Assembly: GCA_965220365.1 (NCBI GenBank)
Contig: OZ244823.1
Coordinates: 868,001-932,000, forward strand
Origin: Bin80 sp965220365
Lineage (GTDB): Bacteria > Bacteroidota > Rhodothermia > Rhodothermales > Bin80
DNA length: 64,000 nucleotides
Direction: 5' to 3'
Part shown: piece after piece, positions 34,231-42,986 of the stretch
Layout: the number at the start of each line of letters is the position of its first letter
Position numbering within the stretch: the first letter of the stretch is position 1
The notes under the pieces: generated by a model
The model's input: the letters and a program-made list of their open reading frames with translations, nothing else
Databases searched by the model: none
Told to the model about the DNA's origin: nothing
Made by a program: the position numbers and the translations under genes

Positions 34231-37200
34231 ATGAGATTTAAACAGTTATTAGGCTTAACAGCGCTTTTACTGCTCACCGTACCCGTGGCATTTGCTCAGC
34301 AGGGCAAGATTGACGGGGTAGTCACCGATGCTGCAACAGGGGAGACGATCCCTGGGGCAACTATCGTCCTTGAGGGCCTTGCCCAAGGCGCGATCACACA
34401 AGTGGACGGTTACTACTTCATCAACAATGTTCGGCCTGGGACCTACACGCTGGTGGTTTCTTTTGTTGGGTTTGCAACCCAGCGAGTTGAGGGAGTCCGG
34501 GTTTCTACCGGGTTGACCTCGACCAGGGATGTCCAACTGAGTGAGGAAGCCATTGGCTTGGATGAAATCGTGGTCATGAGTGAGCGTCCAATTGTTCAGT
34601 TGGATGTTTCGGCGAACGTGGCCAGTCTCAACTCGGAAGCTTTTGAAGACCTCCCCGTTGCCGGCGTCAGTGAAGTGCTTGACCTGCAGGCAGGGATTGA
34701 GCCTGGCCTTCGTGTACGGGGCGGGGGATTGAATGAAGTTGCCTTTGTAGTAGATGGAATGAATCTGCGGACAGGGCGCGCCCATCAGCCATTCACAAAC
34801 ATCAGCTATACCTCATTAGAGGAGGTACAGGTGCAGACCGGTGGGTTCAATGCGGAATACGGAAATGTTCGTAGTGGTATTGTAAATGTCACAACCAAGG
34901 AGCCTTCCCGGACTCGCTATACCGTTGATGCACTTTACCGTTATCAACCAGCTCAAGCCAAGTCGCTTGAGGGGCTGGGTGGAGTCTCACTGGATGACTG
35001 CAACTACTCCGGCCCGGTAACAGGGGATTGTGACAGCTGGTTTATTCGTCCGTTCCTAGATCCAGCGGTTGCGATGGAGGGAACAGGTAACGGTGCCTGG
35101 GATTCCTATACCCAGAACCAGTACAATGCTTTTGAGGGATGGAATGCACTTGCTGCTCGGCTCGTGAAAGATGAAGGGTTTGATGTCACGGCCCAGGATA
35201 TGCAGAACTATTTCAAGCATACGCACCGCAAAGATAACGAGATCACCAAGCCTGACTATGAGGTGGATGTGACGGTTGCGGGGCCACTGGTTCCAGGCTT
35301 TAGCAGTAGAATGGGTGATTTGCGTTTCTCCGCCTCTTATCGGGGAACTCAGACCGCCTATCTCTACCCGCAGACCCGGGATGCATTCACAAACCAGACA
35401 TTCCAGGGTAAGATTATCTCGAATGTCAGACCCGGGATGAAGTTGAGTGTGCAGGGGATGAAGGGTATTGAGCGGGGGATTAATCAGAGCCAAGGGAGTG
35501 CGGATCTTCGGATGTACAACGGAAATATGCCTTCTTATCCGTGGTGGGGAGCAGGAGCCGATATCGTGGATGGCATCAATCGTCGAGGGCGTGTCATTCT
35601 GTCTGATGGTGCATTCCCGCTTGCCAATATAGATCATACGTTATTGGGTGCCACGTTTACCCATACACTGAGTGCGAGTACTTTTTATGAGGTTCACCTA
35701 CAGAATATTTCTTCAAAGTATCGCAGTCACTTCCCGAATCTTCGCGACGGCTCGTACACTGAAAACGGCGTATTTTTCCCGGTCCCCTATACGAATAACT
35801 TCGGCCGATTAACTCCAGAAGGGGAAGCAAACAGGGATCAAATCATCTGCTTTGGTGGGGGCAGCGACCTCAATGGAGATGGGACGGTCCTTCCCTACTG
35901 TGTGGGTGATGAGCCGTTTGGATTTTTGGGTCAAGGCGGAAACCTTCTGGGTGGAGCGGAGACCACCGGTGGTCACTGGGTCAAAACCCGGGATACCTCC
36001 GATGTGAGTGTCTTTACCGGACGATTTGATCTGACCAGTCAGGTGACTCGCGTGCTTCAGATCAAGACAGGTGCAGAACTCATTATCAGCGACTACGACC
36101 TGAACTATAAAAGAGTCAACCTAGCCTTGGTCGGACCGGAACCTGAAGCGGATTACCCGCTCTCACGTGAGCCGATCCAGGGTGCAGCTTATGCGCAGGG
36201 GAAACTTGAATTCCAGGGAATGATCGCCAATCTGGGAGTCCGTGTTGATTTCTTTGATGCGAATACGGCTTGGTGGGTCGCAGAGAACCCCTATGACCAA
36301 GCGTTCCGGCAGCGGGTCGAAGGGTTGGATGAGCTTCTGCCGAAGGAAGATCCAGATGCACAGATCTTCATCAGTCCCCGACTTGGAATTTCTTTCCCGA
36401 TTACCTCGGAAAGCAAACTCTATTTCAATTATGGCCATTTCCGGCAGATGCTGAATCCGTTTGACGTTTTTGGGGTTCAGCAATCGCGCAACGGGGGGAT
36501 CGATGTTCTGGGGAACCCAGACCATCCAATGCCACAGACCGTGGCCTATGAACTGGGATTTGACCAAAACCTGTTTGATCAGTATCTGCTAAGGGTCAGT
36601 GGATTTTACAGGGACATTCGGAATCAGCCTCGAAATGTGGTCTACAACAGCCTCGGTGGTGTTGTGAATTATACGATCAAGCAGCCATGGAATTATGAGG
36701 ATGTGCGCGGTGCGGAGGTCACGCTCACTAAATTGCGCGGGGACTGGATCCGGGGGTTTGTGAACTACACCTTCCTTCAGACGAAGGGTGGTAATTTTGG
36801 CTATCAGCGGTTCAACGAGAACACGTTCCAGCAGCGCAACTATTTGCGGACATCCACGGACTATCGCCTGTCGGCTCCACTTGCTGAGCCGTTTGCCCGT
36901 GCGAACCTGCTCTTCTTGACGCCAAGCAGCTTCGTTCCTTCGGTGTTCAATGGTGCATTACTGGGGGATTGGAGAGTCAGCCTTTTGGGTGAGTGGCGTG
37001 CAGGCAGCCAGTGGACATGGGCTGGTGGTGGAGGAACACCGCCGGAACTTCAGCAGAATGTGCGCTGGCGGAGCTATTTGAATTTTGATCTTCGTTTCAC
37101 GAAGCATGTCAATACGCGCTATGGCGGTGCACAGGTCTTTCTGGATGTTGCGAACTTGTTCAATCGTCGTCATCTCTACAATGTGACTGGCTTCCATCCA

Positions 37201-37614
37201 GATGGTCGGGACTTTGATCGATATATGTGGTCACTGCACCTGCCGGAAGATATCTTTGATCAGTTGAATGCGGTGGATGAAACATTGCCGTATGCAGAAA
37301 AACAGGGACTCCCGTATATCTGGGTTCCAGGTGATGATCGTCCCGGAGTATTTCGTCATCCAGATGTAGCTTATCAGCCGATTGAAGCATTCAAGTCGCT
37401 GGATAATGTCTCCAATCCGAACACCAGTGCCTGGTATTGGGCAGCGGATACAGGGACCTACTCCCGCTGGAATGGATCTTCCTTTGAAGAAGTACCGAGT
37501 GATGAAGTAAATAATGTGCTTGAGGATAAAGCGTACATTGATATGCCGAACCTCCGGTTCAATACGTTCCTAAATAATCGGCGGATCACGTTAGGGATTC
37601 GCGTAACCTTATAG
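34231..37614 (+). CDS. TonB-dependent outer-membrane receptor, SusC-like
   Basis: 1127 residues. A signal peptide (LLGLTALLLLTVPVAFAQQ) precedes a carboxypeptidase-regulatory-like domain (about 24-110, with GVVTDAATGETIPGATIVL and VSFVGFATQRVEGV). A TonB-box-like IGLDEIVV leads into the plug domain (EVLDLQAGIEPGLRVRGGG, NAEYGNVRSGIVNVTTKEP). The rest is a 22-strand barrel, ending in an aromatic-containing RRITLGIRVTL. It imports a bulky substrate using TonB energy. No SusD gene is adjacent: a T9SS-tailed protein and a PorV-like protein follow instead. It has a strong ribosome site (GGAGG). Confidence 0.92.
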   Translation: MRFKQLLGLTALLLLTVPVAFAQQGKIDGVVTDAATGETIPGATIVLEGLAQGAITQVDGYYFINNVRPGTYTLVVSFVGFATQRVEGVRVSTGLTSTRDVQLSEEAIGLDEIVVMSERPIVQLDVSANVASLNSEAFEDLPVAGVSEVLDLQAGIEPGLRVRGGGLNEVAFVVDGMNLRTGRAHQPFTNISYTSLEEVQVQTGGFNAEYGNVRSGIVNVTTKEPSRTRYTVDALYRYQPAQAKSLEGLGGVSLDDCNYSGPVTGDCDSWFIRPFLDPAVAMEGTGNGAWDSYTQNQYNAFEGWNALAARLVKDEGFDVTAQDMQNYFKHTHRKDNEITKPDYEVDVTVAGPLVPGFSSRMGDLRFSASYRGTQTAYLYPQTRDAFTNQTFQGKIISNVRPGMKLSVQGMKGIERGINQSQGSADLRMYNGNMPSYPWWGAGADIVDGINRRGRVILSDGAFPLANIDHTLLGATFTHTLSASTFYEVHLQNISSKYRSHFPNLRDGSYTENGVFFPVPYTNNFGRLTPEGEANRDQIICFGGGSDLNGDGTVLPYCVGDEPFGFLGQGGNLLGGAETTGGHWVKTRDTSDVSVFTGRFDLTSQVTRVLQIKTGAELIISDYDLNYKRVNLALVGPEPEADYPLSREPIQGAAYAQGKLEFQGMIANLGVRVDFFDANTAWWVAENPYDQAFRQRVEGLDELLPKEDPDAQIFISPRLGISFPITSESKLYFNYGHFRQMLNPFDVFGVQQSRNGGIDVLGNPDHPMPQTVAYELGFDQNLFDQYLLRVSGFYRDIRNQPRNVVYNSLGGVVNYTIKQPWNYEDVRGAEVTLTKLRGDWIRGFVNYTFLQTKGGNFGYQRFNENTFQQRNYLRTSTDYRLSAPLAEPFARANLLFLTPSSFVPSVFNGALLGDWRVSLLGEWRAGSQWTWAGGGGTPPELQQNVRWRSYLNFDLRFTKHVNTRYGGAQVFLDVANLFNRRHLYNVTGFHPDGRDFDRYMWSLHLPEDIFDQLNAVDETLPYAEKQGLPYIWVPGDDRPGVFRHPDVAYQPIEAFKSLDNVSNPNTSAWYWAADTGTYSRWNGSSFEEVPSDEVNNVLEDKAYIDMPNLRFNTFLNNRRITLGIRVTL

Positions 37615-37623
37615 CTTGCAGTA

Positions 37624-37652
37624 AGGCTGCCACCTTTTCGGGGTGGCAGCCT
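37624..37652 (+). terminator. 11-bp hairpin after the TonB receptor gene
   Basis: The arms AGGCTGCCACC (37624-37634) and GGTGGCAGCCT (37642-37652) are perfectly complementary around TTTTCGG. They lie 9 bp past the stop. There is no following T run, so it may be an RNA-processing or stability hairpin that reduces but does not end transcription into the next gene. Confidence 0.6.
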
Positions 37653-37686
37653 GCTGACTGACACAAAAATTTGACTTAGCAAGCTC

Positions 37687-40023
37687 ATGAAAATCAGATA
37701 CCATTTCAAGGCGTTATCAATCGGCACGCTTTTGCTGATACTCACGCCGACCGTTGCCATGTCTCAGTTTACGGCTCAGTGGCTGGACATTGGCACATTC
37801 CACAGTACCTATACCGAGTCAGGGGCGCAGCACGAAGGCAATTCTTCTGCTTCAGATGGCATGGAGTGGCCCGCTATTCTGCGTAATAGCAGTCACTATC
37901 GGGCCAGAGCACTTTGGCTTGGAACGAAGAACTGGACATCGCAAGACGGGCAAAATTTTCCGTACTTCGTGGCTCGAATTGGTCCGCGTACAGCCGGTGC
38001 GGATGTGACGTATCCGGTACAGAACCGGTTGATCAGCAGGACAGAGGATACGGTCGTAGAAGTAGATGGAGCTCTATCCTTTGACAATGTGGCGGTCGTT
38101 GACGAGATTGACCCGTCCCTTCCAGCTGACCGGATGATTCACAACATCCACAACACCTATATCGGTATTACGGTGGACCGGAAAGCATACACCTATGTGA
38201 ATCAGGTGCACGATGACTACAATGTCATAGAATACACCTACACCAACAGTGGCAATACCGACGAAGATGAGGACATTGAGTTGCCGGATCAGAGCCTAAG
38301 TGAAACGTATTTTTTCCGTATCCACCGGCTCAGAGGAAATCTGCAGGGAGCTTGGGCTGTCAGTGGTGGACAGGTCTGGGGGAAGTTCAGTATGATTGAT
38401 GTCGTAGGAGACGGGCATGCAGATTATCCCATCTCGTTCACATCCCAGTATCTCTGGATTGGGATTGACCCAGAAACCCAGGGAGATTATGACCGTTTTG
38501 GTGCATCGCTGTTTTTCCAGCGAAATAACTGGCCCCAAGGCGACACAATCGGGCGTTTGGCAGGAGCCACTTATATGGGGCGTGCCACGATTCATGCCGA
38601 TAATTCTCCGACAGATCCCACGTATATCCGCTGTACGACGGCTACGATTAACACCTGTCAGCCATCGACCATGGGATTCATGGACCAGGATGAAGCGCTG
38701 ACATCGGATGGTAGTTCGCACGAAAATTATTACGAGTGGGGCATCCGGACACGGGAAAATCCTGACCGGATTGAAGGTGGCTCGGCCCATATGTTCCCCC
38801 ACTACGCGGACCGGATTGAGCCGACGGGCATTTTCTGGGAACCCAAGAATGACTCCTCTACAGGGAAACAGGGAGGGCATGCAATTACCACGGCCTATGG
38901 TCCCTATGATTTTGCTCCGGGAGAGAGCGTTCGAATTGTTGTGGTCGAAGGCGTTGGCGGGTTGTCCATTGATGCAGCGGTGCGAATTGGGAGAGCGTTC
39001 AAGCTCGGCGGACAAGATCGGGATACACAGTTGATCCGATACGATGCAAATGGGGATGGAATGATTCAAACAGGCACTTTTGATTTCAGCATCAACCAAA
39101 TGGATGTAGATGGTGACGGCATGTTTGACACGTTTGGTCATGGATTGGAGGAAATGACCAAGAATCAGTGGGTGGTCACCGCGAGAGACTCATTATTGCA
39201 GACGCAGCAGCGAGCGATCAACCTCTATGCAGCTAGCAATAATATGTCGACCTATCCGGTTCCAGAGGCCCCTCACTCTCCTACGAGCTTTACGGTTGTA
39301 GGACGCCCAGACAAGGTTGAGATCGCTTGGACCAATCCGGCCGGTGGGCCTAATCGTACGGCATGGAAATTGTACCGAACTTCCCGGTTTGAGGATTACA
39401 TCTACCAGAACTGCATGAATCTTGACACCAGGCAGTTTATCGATGGCTCGGATGCGACAGATCCCTCTGCAGCAGCACAGCAGGAGCGTTGCGGCTATGA
39501 TCTCATTGCGGATCTTGGTCCAGGGGCAACGTCGTACGAAGACACCGACCTGAACCGGGGGACGGATTATTATTACTATCTGCAGGCAACTGGTGGGCCG
39601 CAGCCCGTTGATCCTGATGGGATTGGTGGAACCCCGGGTGGCGAACCACTTCTCAGTTCCCGTTATCTCACTCAGACGTACCTGCCCGTGAACCTCAAGC
39701 GTCCTCCTTACGGAGCAACAGGGACGGTGGCAGATGCGCGTATTGTGCCGAACCCGGTGAATCTTGGCTCGGATCCAACCATACGGTTTGACCAGGAAGA
39801 TCGGGTGGCGTTCTTCAACATTCCCGGAAATTGCACGATCAAGGTCTATACCGAAATCGGTGAACTGGTTCATACGATCGAGCACAACGACGGAAGTGGA
39901 GATGAACTTTGGAACCTGACGACTACGTCTCGACAGCTACTGGTCAGTGGCATTTATATCGCTGTCATTACAGACAACGATACGGGCGATGAGGCAATTC
40001 AGAAATTCACGGTAATCCGGTAG
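37687..40023 (+). CDS. Large exported protein with T9SS type A sorting-like tail
   Basis: 778 residues with a signal peptide (LLILTPTVAMSQF). No catalytic domain is recognised in the first 500 residues, which are rich in aromatic and Asp/Asn residues. Calcium-binding-like DANGDGMIQTG and DVDGDGMFDTFG appear near 455-480. A fibronectin-III-like stretch (PDKVEIAWTNPAGG, SYEDTDLNRGTDYYYYLQA) follows. The last 90 residues resemble a sorting domain: IVPNPVNLGSDPTIRF, IKVYTEIGELVHTIE, SGIYIAVI and a final KFTVIR. It is presumably exported to the surface through T9SS. Placed between a TonB receptor and a PorV-like gene, it is probably a binding or processing partner of the receptor. Confidence 0.72.
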   Translation: MKIRYHFKALSIGTLLLILTPTVAMSQFTAQWLDIGTFHSTYTESGAQHEGNSSASDGMEWPAILRNSSHYRARALWLGTKNWTSQDGQNFPYFVARIGPRTAGADVTYPVQNRLISRTEDTVVEVDGALSFDNVAVVDEIDPSLPADRMIHNIHNTYIGITVDRKAYTYVNQVHDDYNVIEYTYTNSGNTDEDEDIELPDQSLSETYFFRIHRLRGNLQGAWAVSGGQVWGKFSMIDVVGDGHADYPISFTSQYLWIGIDPETQGDYDRFGASLFFQRNNWPQGDTIGRLAGATYMGRATIHADNSPTDPTYIRCTTATINTCQPSTMGFMDQDEALTSDGSSHENYYEWGIRTRENPDRIEGGSAHMFPHYADRIEPTGIFWEPKNDSSTGKQGGHAITTAYGPYDFAPGESVRIVVVEGVGGLSIDAAVRIGRAFKLGGQDRDTQLIRYDANGDGMIQTGTFDFSINQMDVDGDGMFDTFGHGLEEMTKNQWVVTARDSLLQTQQRAINLYAASNNMSTYPVPEAPHSPTSFTVVGRPDKVEIAWTNPAGGPNRTAWKLYRTSRFEDYIYQNCMNLDTRQFIDGSDATDPSAAAQQERCGYDLIADLGPGATSYEDTDLNRGTDYYYYLQATGGPQPVDPDGIGGTPGGEPLLSSRYLTQTYLPVNLKRPPYGATGTVADARIVPNPVNLGSDPTIRFDQEDRVAFFNIPGNCTIKVYTEIGELVHTIEHNDGSGDELWNLTTTSRQLLVSGIYIAVITDNDTGDEAIQKFTVIR

Positions 40024-40027
40024 ATGT

Positions 40028-40068
40028 GGTTCGCGCTGCGCTTTGATGGTAAAGCGCGGCGCGCAACC
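40028..40068 (+). terminator. Long GC-rich hairpin before the PorV-like gene
   Basis: GGTTCGCGCTGCGCTTT at 40028-40044 pairs with AAAGCGCGGCGCGCAACC at 40051-40068, with one bulged base and one wobble pair, around GATGGT. It starts 5 bp after a stop codon. No T run follows. It resembles the hairpin after the receptor gene, so both may act as processing or attenuation points in one transcript. Confidence 0.55.
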
Positions 40069-40093
40069 CATCACCTAAAGAAAACACAATGAA

Positions 40094-41161
40094 ATGAAAA
40101 AGTATACTCTCTTTTCAACATTGACCATCCTGGCGTTTGTATTCGGTGGTGTGTCAATGTCTTATGGCCAGGTAGGCCTAACGCCGGATACGGAGGTGGA
40201 AACAGATAAGCGTGCTCAGACTGGCATGAAGTTTCTCAGTGCATCCGTGGATGCACGGGCATCTGCGATTGGCTCTGCCATGACGGCGGAACTGACGGGT
40301 TCCTCGGTGTCTATGTTCTATAATCCTGCAAGTATGGGCTTCATGCCCGGACGCATGTCTGCTGCAGCGACGAATATGTCGTTTATTGCGGATATTGGAT
40401 ACACGCAGGCCAGTATTGCTTTCCGCCCAGGTTCATCTGCCAACTATGGTGTCGTGGGCGTCTCGCTTGTATCGGTCGACTACGGGGAATTCAATCACAC
40501 GATTCGTGCGAATAACGATAATGGATTTATTGAAAACGGCACGTACAGCCCCACGGCGATGGCAATTGGACTCGGATATGCCCGGTCTTTCGGTGACCGC
40601 TTCTCGGCCGGTGGAAATATCAAGCTGGTTTTTCAGGATATTGGTTCAGGATTTGCAACCTCGCAGGATTTTGATACTGGAGCCATTGCTACGACGGAAG
40701 ATTATAGTGTCCAGACGGTCGCCTATGACTTTGGCATTGTCTACTCAACCGGTTTTGAGAGTCTCGTAATCGGTATGAGTGCCCGCAACTTTGCGCAGGA
40801 GCAGACCTATGTACGCGAACGGTTTGAATTGCCTTTGACCTTCCAGATAGGAATGTCGATGAACTTGGTAGATCTTACTGCGATTGATCCAGATATGCAC
40901 AGCATTCAGTTGCATGTGGATGCGCAGCGGCCACGTGACTTTGCAGAGCATGTTCGCTTTGGTCTGGAGTACACCTTCATGAATATCGTATCACTGCGTG
41001 GAGGATTTGAGCAGATGGGTGTCAGTGAAGAGCAAGGATTCAGCGCTGGTGCAGGACTTCGATATGGATTCGGAGGATTCAATATTGGAGCGGATTATGC
41101 CTACACCGACTTCGGGGTATTTGGCGCAGTCAGTCGGGTTGGACTTCAGATTGGTCTGTAG
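40094..41161 (+). CDS. PorV/PorQ family outer-membrane protein
   Basis: 355 residues. A signal peptide (LTILAFVFGGVSMSYGQ) precedes the family opening FLSASVDARASAIGSAMTA and SSVSMFYNPASMGFM. Alternating beta strands follow to the C-terminus, ending VFGAVSRVGLQIGL as a barrel terminal strand. PorV shuttles T9SS cargo to the surface attachment complex; PorQ-like paralogues may serve particular cargos. Here the gene directly follows a T9SS-tailed protein, which suggests a dedicated role for that cargo. Confidence 0.82.
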   Translation: MKKYTLFSTLTILAFVFGGVSMSYGQVGLTPDTEVETDKRAQTGMKFLSASVDARASAIGSAMTAELTGSSVSMFYNPASMGFMPGRMSAAATNMSFIADIGYTQASIAFRPGSSANYGVVGVSLVSVDYGEFNHTIRANNDNGFIENGTYSPTAMAIGLGYARSFGDRFSAGGNIKLVFQDIGSGFATSQDFDTGAIATTEDYSVQTVAYDFGIVYSTGFESLVIGMSARNFAQEQTYVRERFELPLTFQIGMSMNLVDLTAIDPDMHSIQLHVDAQRPRDFAEHVRFGLEYTFMNIVSLRGGFEQMGVSEEQGFSAGAGLRYGFGGFNIGADYAYTDFGVFGAVSRVGLQIGL

Positions 41162-41252
41162 AGCTTCGGCGTGACCAATCCTGGGTAAAAAATATTCAGG
41201 TTGGAGGCGGAGAATTGGGATCAGATCCCGGTTCTCCGCTTTCTTTATTGCG

Positions 41253-42983
41253 ATGAGGTATTGGGTTGATTCGACTGCGGCTTGCAGGATAGGAGTCCTC
41301 GTTCTAGTCTCGTTTGGGGTATCCAGTTGCCAGATGTCGGAGGATCCTGTTCCTGAGCAGGGATTCATCCGATTCACCAAGGTAACCGATGAGGTGGGCC
41401 TCGGCATGTTTCGGCATGATAACGGAGAGGATGGCAAAAAGTATTATGCAGAGCAGATGGGCTCGGGAGCGGGCTTTATTGACTATGATGGAGATGGTTG
41501 GCTGGATATATTGCTTGCAGGGGGCGGATACTGGGATCGGGTCCCACATCCGTGGTATAAGTCCCTATGGATGTATCGTAATATGGGGGATGGCACATTC
41601 ACGGAGGTGACCGACCAGGTAGGATTGAAAGACCTTGATGCGTTCACCCTTGGAGTGGCGACAGCGGATTATGACAATGATGGGGATCAGGATATTCTGA
41701 TCACCAACCTGAATGAAAATATGCTCTTGGAAAATAAAGGAGGAGTATTCGGGCGCAGAGGAGTCGATGCAGGACTCAGTTCAGAGGATGAATGGAGCAG
41801 TTCAGCCCTGTGGATTGATGTAAATCGGGATGGTTGGCTGGATGTGTACGTGGGCAATTATGCGGACTGGACCCCGGAAACTGATAAATTTTGCCCGGAA
41901 GGCGGAGTTGAGAAGCTCTATTGTATTCCTGCAGACTACCATGGACAGGCCAGTCGTTATTATGAGGCCCGAGGGGATGGGTCATTCGTGGACCGAACCC
42001 AGAAAGCTGGTGTGCATCATCCACTCGGAAAAGCACTTGGAATGGCAGAATGGGACTTTAATCAGGATGGCTGGCCGGATTTTGTGGTAGCAAATGATGG
42101 AGAGGGAGATCTGCTGTTTCTAAATAATAGAGATGGTACGTTTTCTGAGCGTGGTGTCCAGAGCGGCATTGCATTCAGTGATCATGGGGAAGCCCGTGCA
42201 GGAATGGGTATTGATATCGGAGTGGTGGACCAGACTGGTAACCCCTCAATTTTTGTGGGCAACTTTTCCACAGAAATGATTGGTGTCTATCGGTATCTGG
42301 GCAACGGTTTATTTGCAGATCGTGCTGCAAGGTCCCAGATCGGCCAGCCTAGCCTCAACACGCTTACCTTCGGGCTCATGCTCATGGATGTAGATCTGGA
42401 TACAGATCTGGATCTGTTTGTTGCCAATGGACACGTCTATCCGGATCGACTGGTTGGACAGGATAAAATCACCTATGAGCAGCGGGCACAGCTGTTCGAG
42501 AATGATGGAGGCGGTTTGTTTGAGGAAGTCTCCCCTGCAACGACTCCCCCGCTTACAATAGAGATGGTTGCCCGTGGCGCAGCTTATGGAGATTATGATC
42601 GGGATGGGGATCTGGATATCCTTATTGTGGAGAACAATGGGCCAGCACATTTATGGCGTAATGATGTCAGTGGACGTAATTGGCTCCGGGTAACCGTCAC
42701 GGGTACCAATGGAAACCTTGACGCGTTTGGGACACATATCTGGGTACATGCTGGCAACCAGGTTCAAGAGCGCCGGATTCGATCAGGGGGCAGTTACCTG
42801 TCTCAGAATGAAATCGTTGCCGCATTTGGGATGCTCGATATTGAAGTTGTGGACAGTATGCTTGTCAGTTGGCCTGACGGGCAGACGCAGGTCTTGTATG
42901 ATCTTCCCGTGAATATTGAGGCCCATATTACTCAGGGACAGGAGGGTTGGAGTACTCGTCCAATGCCTGGCAGAGCCAATTAA
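41253..42983 (+). CDS. CRTAC1-family lipoprotein, paralogue 1
   Basis: 576 residues. A lipoprotein signal ends at GVSSC. It has repeated FG-GAP/VCBS units, each around a DxDxDGxxD-like calcium loop: DYDGDGWLDILLAGGG, DYDNDGDQDILITN, DVNRDGWLDVYVGN, DFNQDGWPDFVVAND and DYDRDGDLDILIVEN. The C-terminal 100 residues form an ASPIC/UnbV domain (LDAFGTHIWVHAGNQVQERR, GGSYLSQNEIVAAFG, SWPDGQTQVL). Such seven-bladed calcium-binding propellers are extracellular or surface-bound; their role in bacteria is not settled. First of three tandem paralogues. Confidence 0.88.
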   Translation: MRYWVDSTAACRIGVLVLVSFGVSSCQMSEDPVPEQGFIRFTKVTDEVGLGMFRHDNGEDGKKYYAEQMGSGAGFIDYDGDGWLDILLAGGGYWDRVPHPWYKSLWMYRNMGDGTFTEVTDQVGLKDLDAFTLGVATADYDNDGDQDILITNLNENMLLENKGGVFGRRGVDAGLSSEDEWSSSALWIDVNRDGWLDVYVGNYADWTPETDKFCPEGGVEKLYCIPADYHGQASRYYEARGDGSFVDRTQKAGVHHPLGKALGMAEWDFNQDGWPDFVVANDGEGDLLFLNNRDGTFSERGVQSGIAFSDHGEARAGMGIDIGVVDQTGNPSIFVGNFSTEMIGVYRYLGNGLFADRAARSQIGQPSLNTLTFGLMLMDVDLDTDLDLFVANGHVYPDRLVGQDKITYEQRAQLFENDGGGLFEEVSPATTPPLTIEMVARGAAYGDYDRDGDLDILIVENNGPAHLWRNDVSGRNWLRVTVTGTNGNLDAFGTHIWVHAGNQVQERRIRSGGSYLSQNEIVAAFGMLDIEVVDSMLVSWPDGQTQVLYDLPVNIEAHITQGQEGWSTRPMPGRAN

Positions 42984-42986
42984 TTG

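Noticed and set aside
38296..39141. Minus-strand frame of 281 codons
   Set aside because: It is opposite the T9SS-tailed exported protein, whose signal peptide, tail and start are convincing.
39193..39885. Minus-strand frame of 230 codons
   Set aside because: Same reason: shadow of the 37687-40023 gene, no motif or signal.
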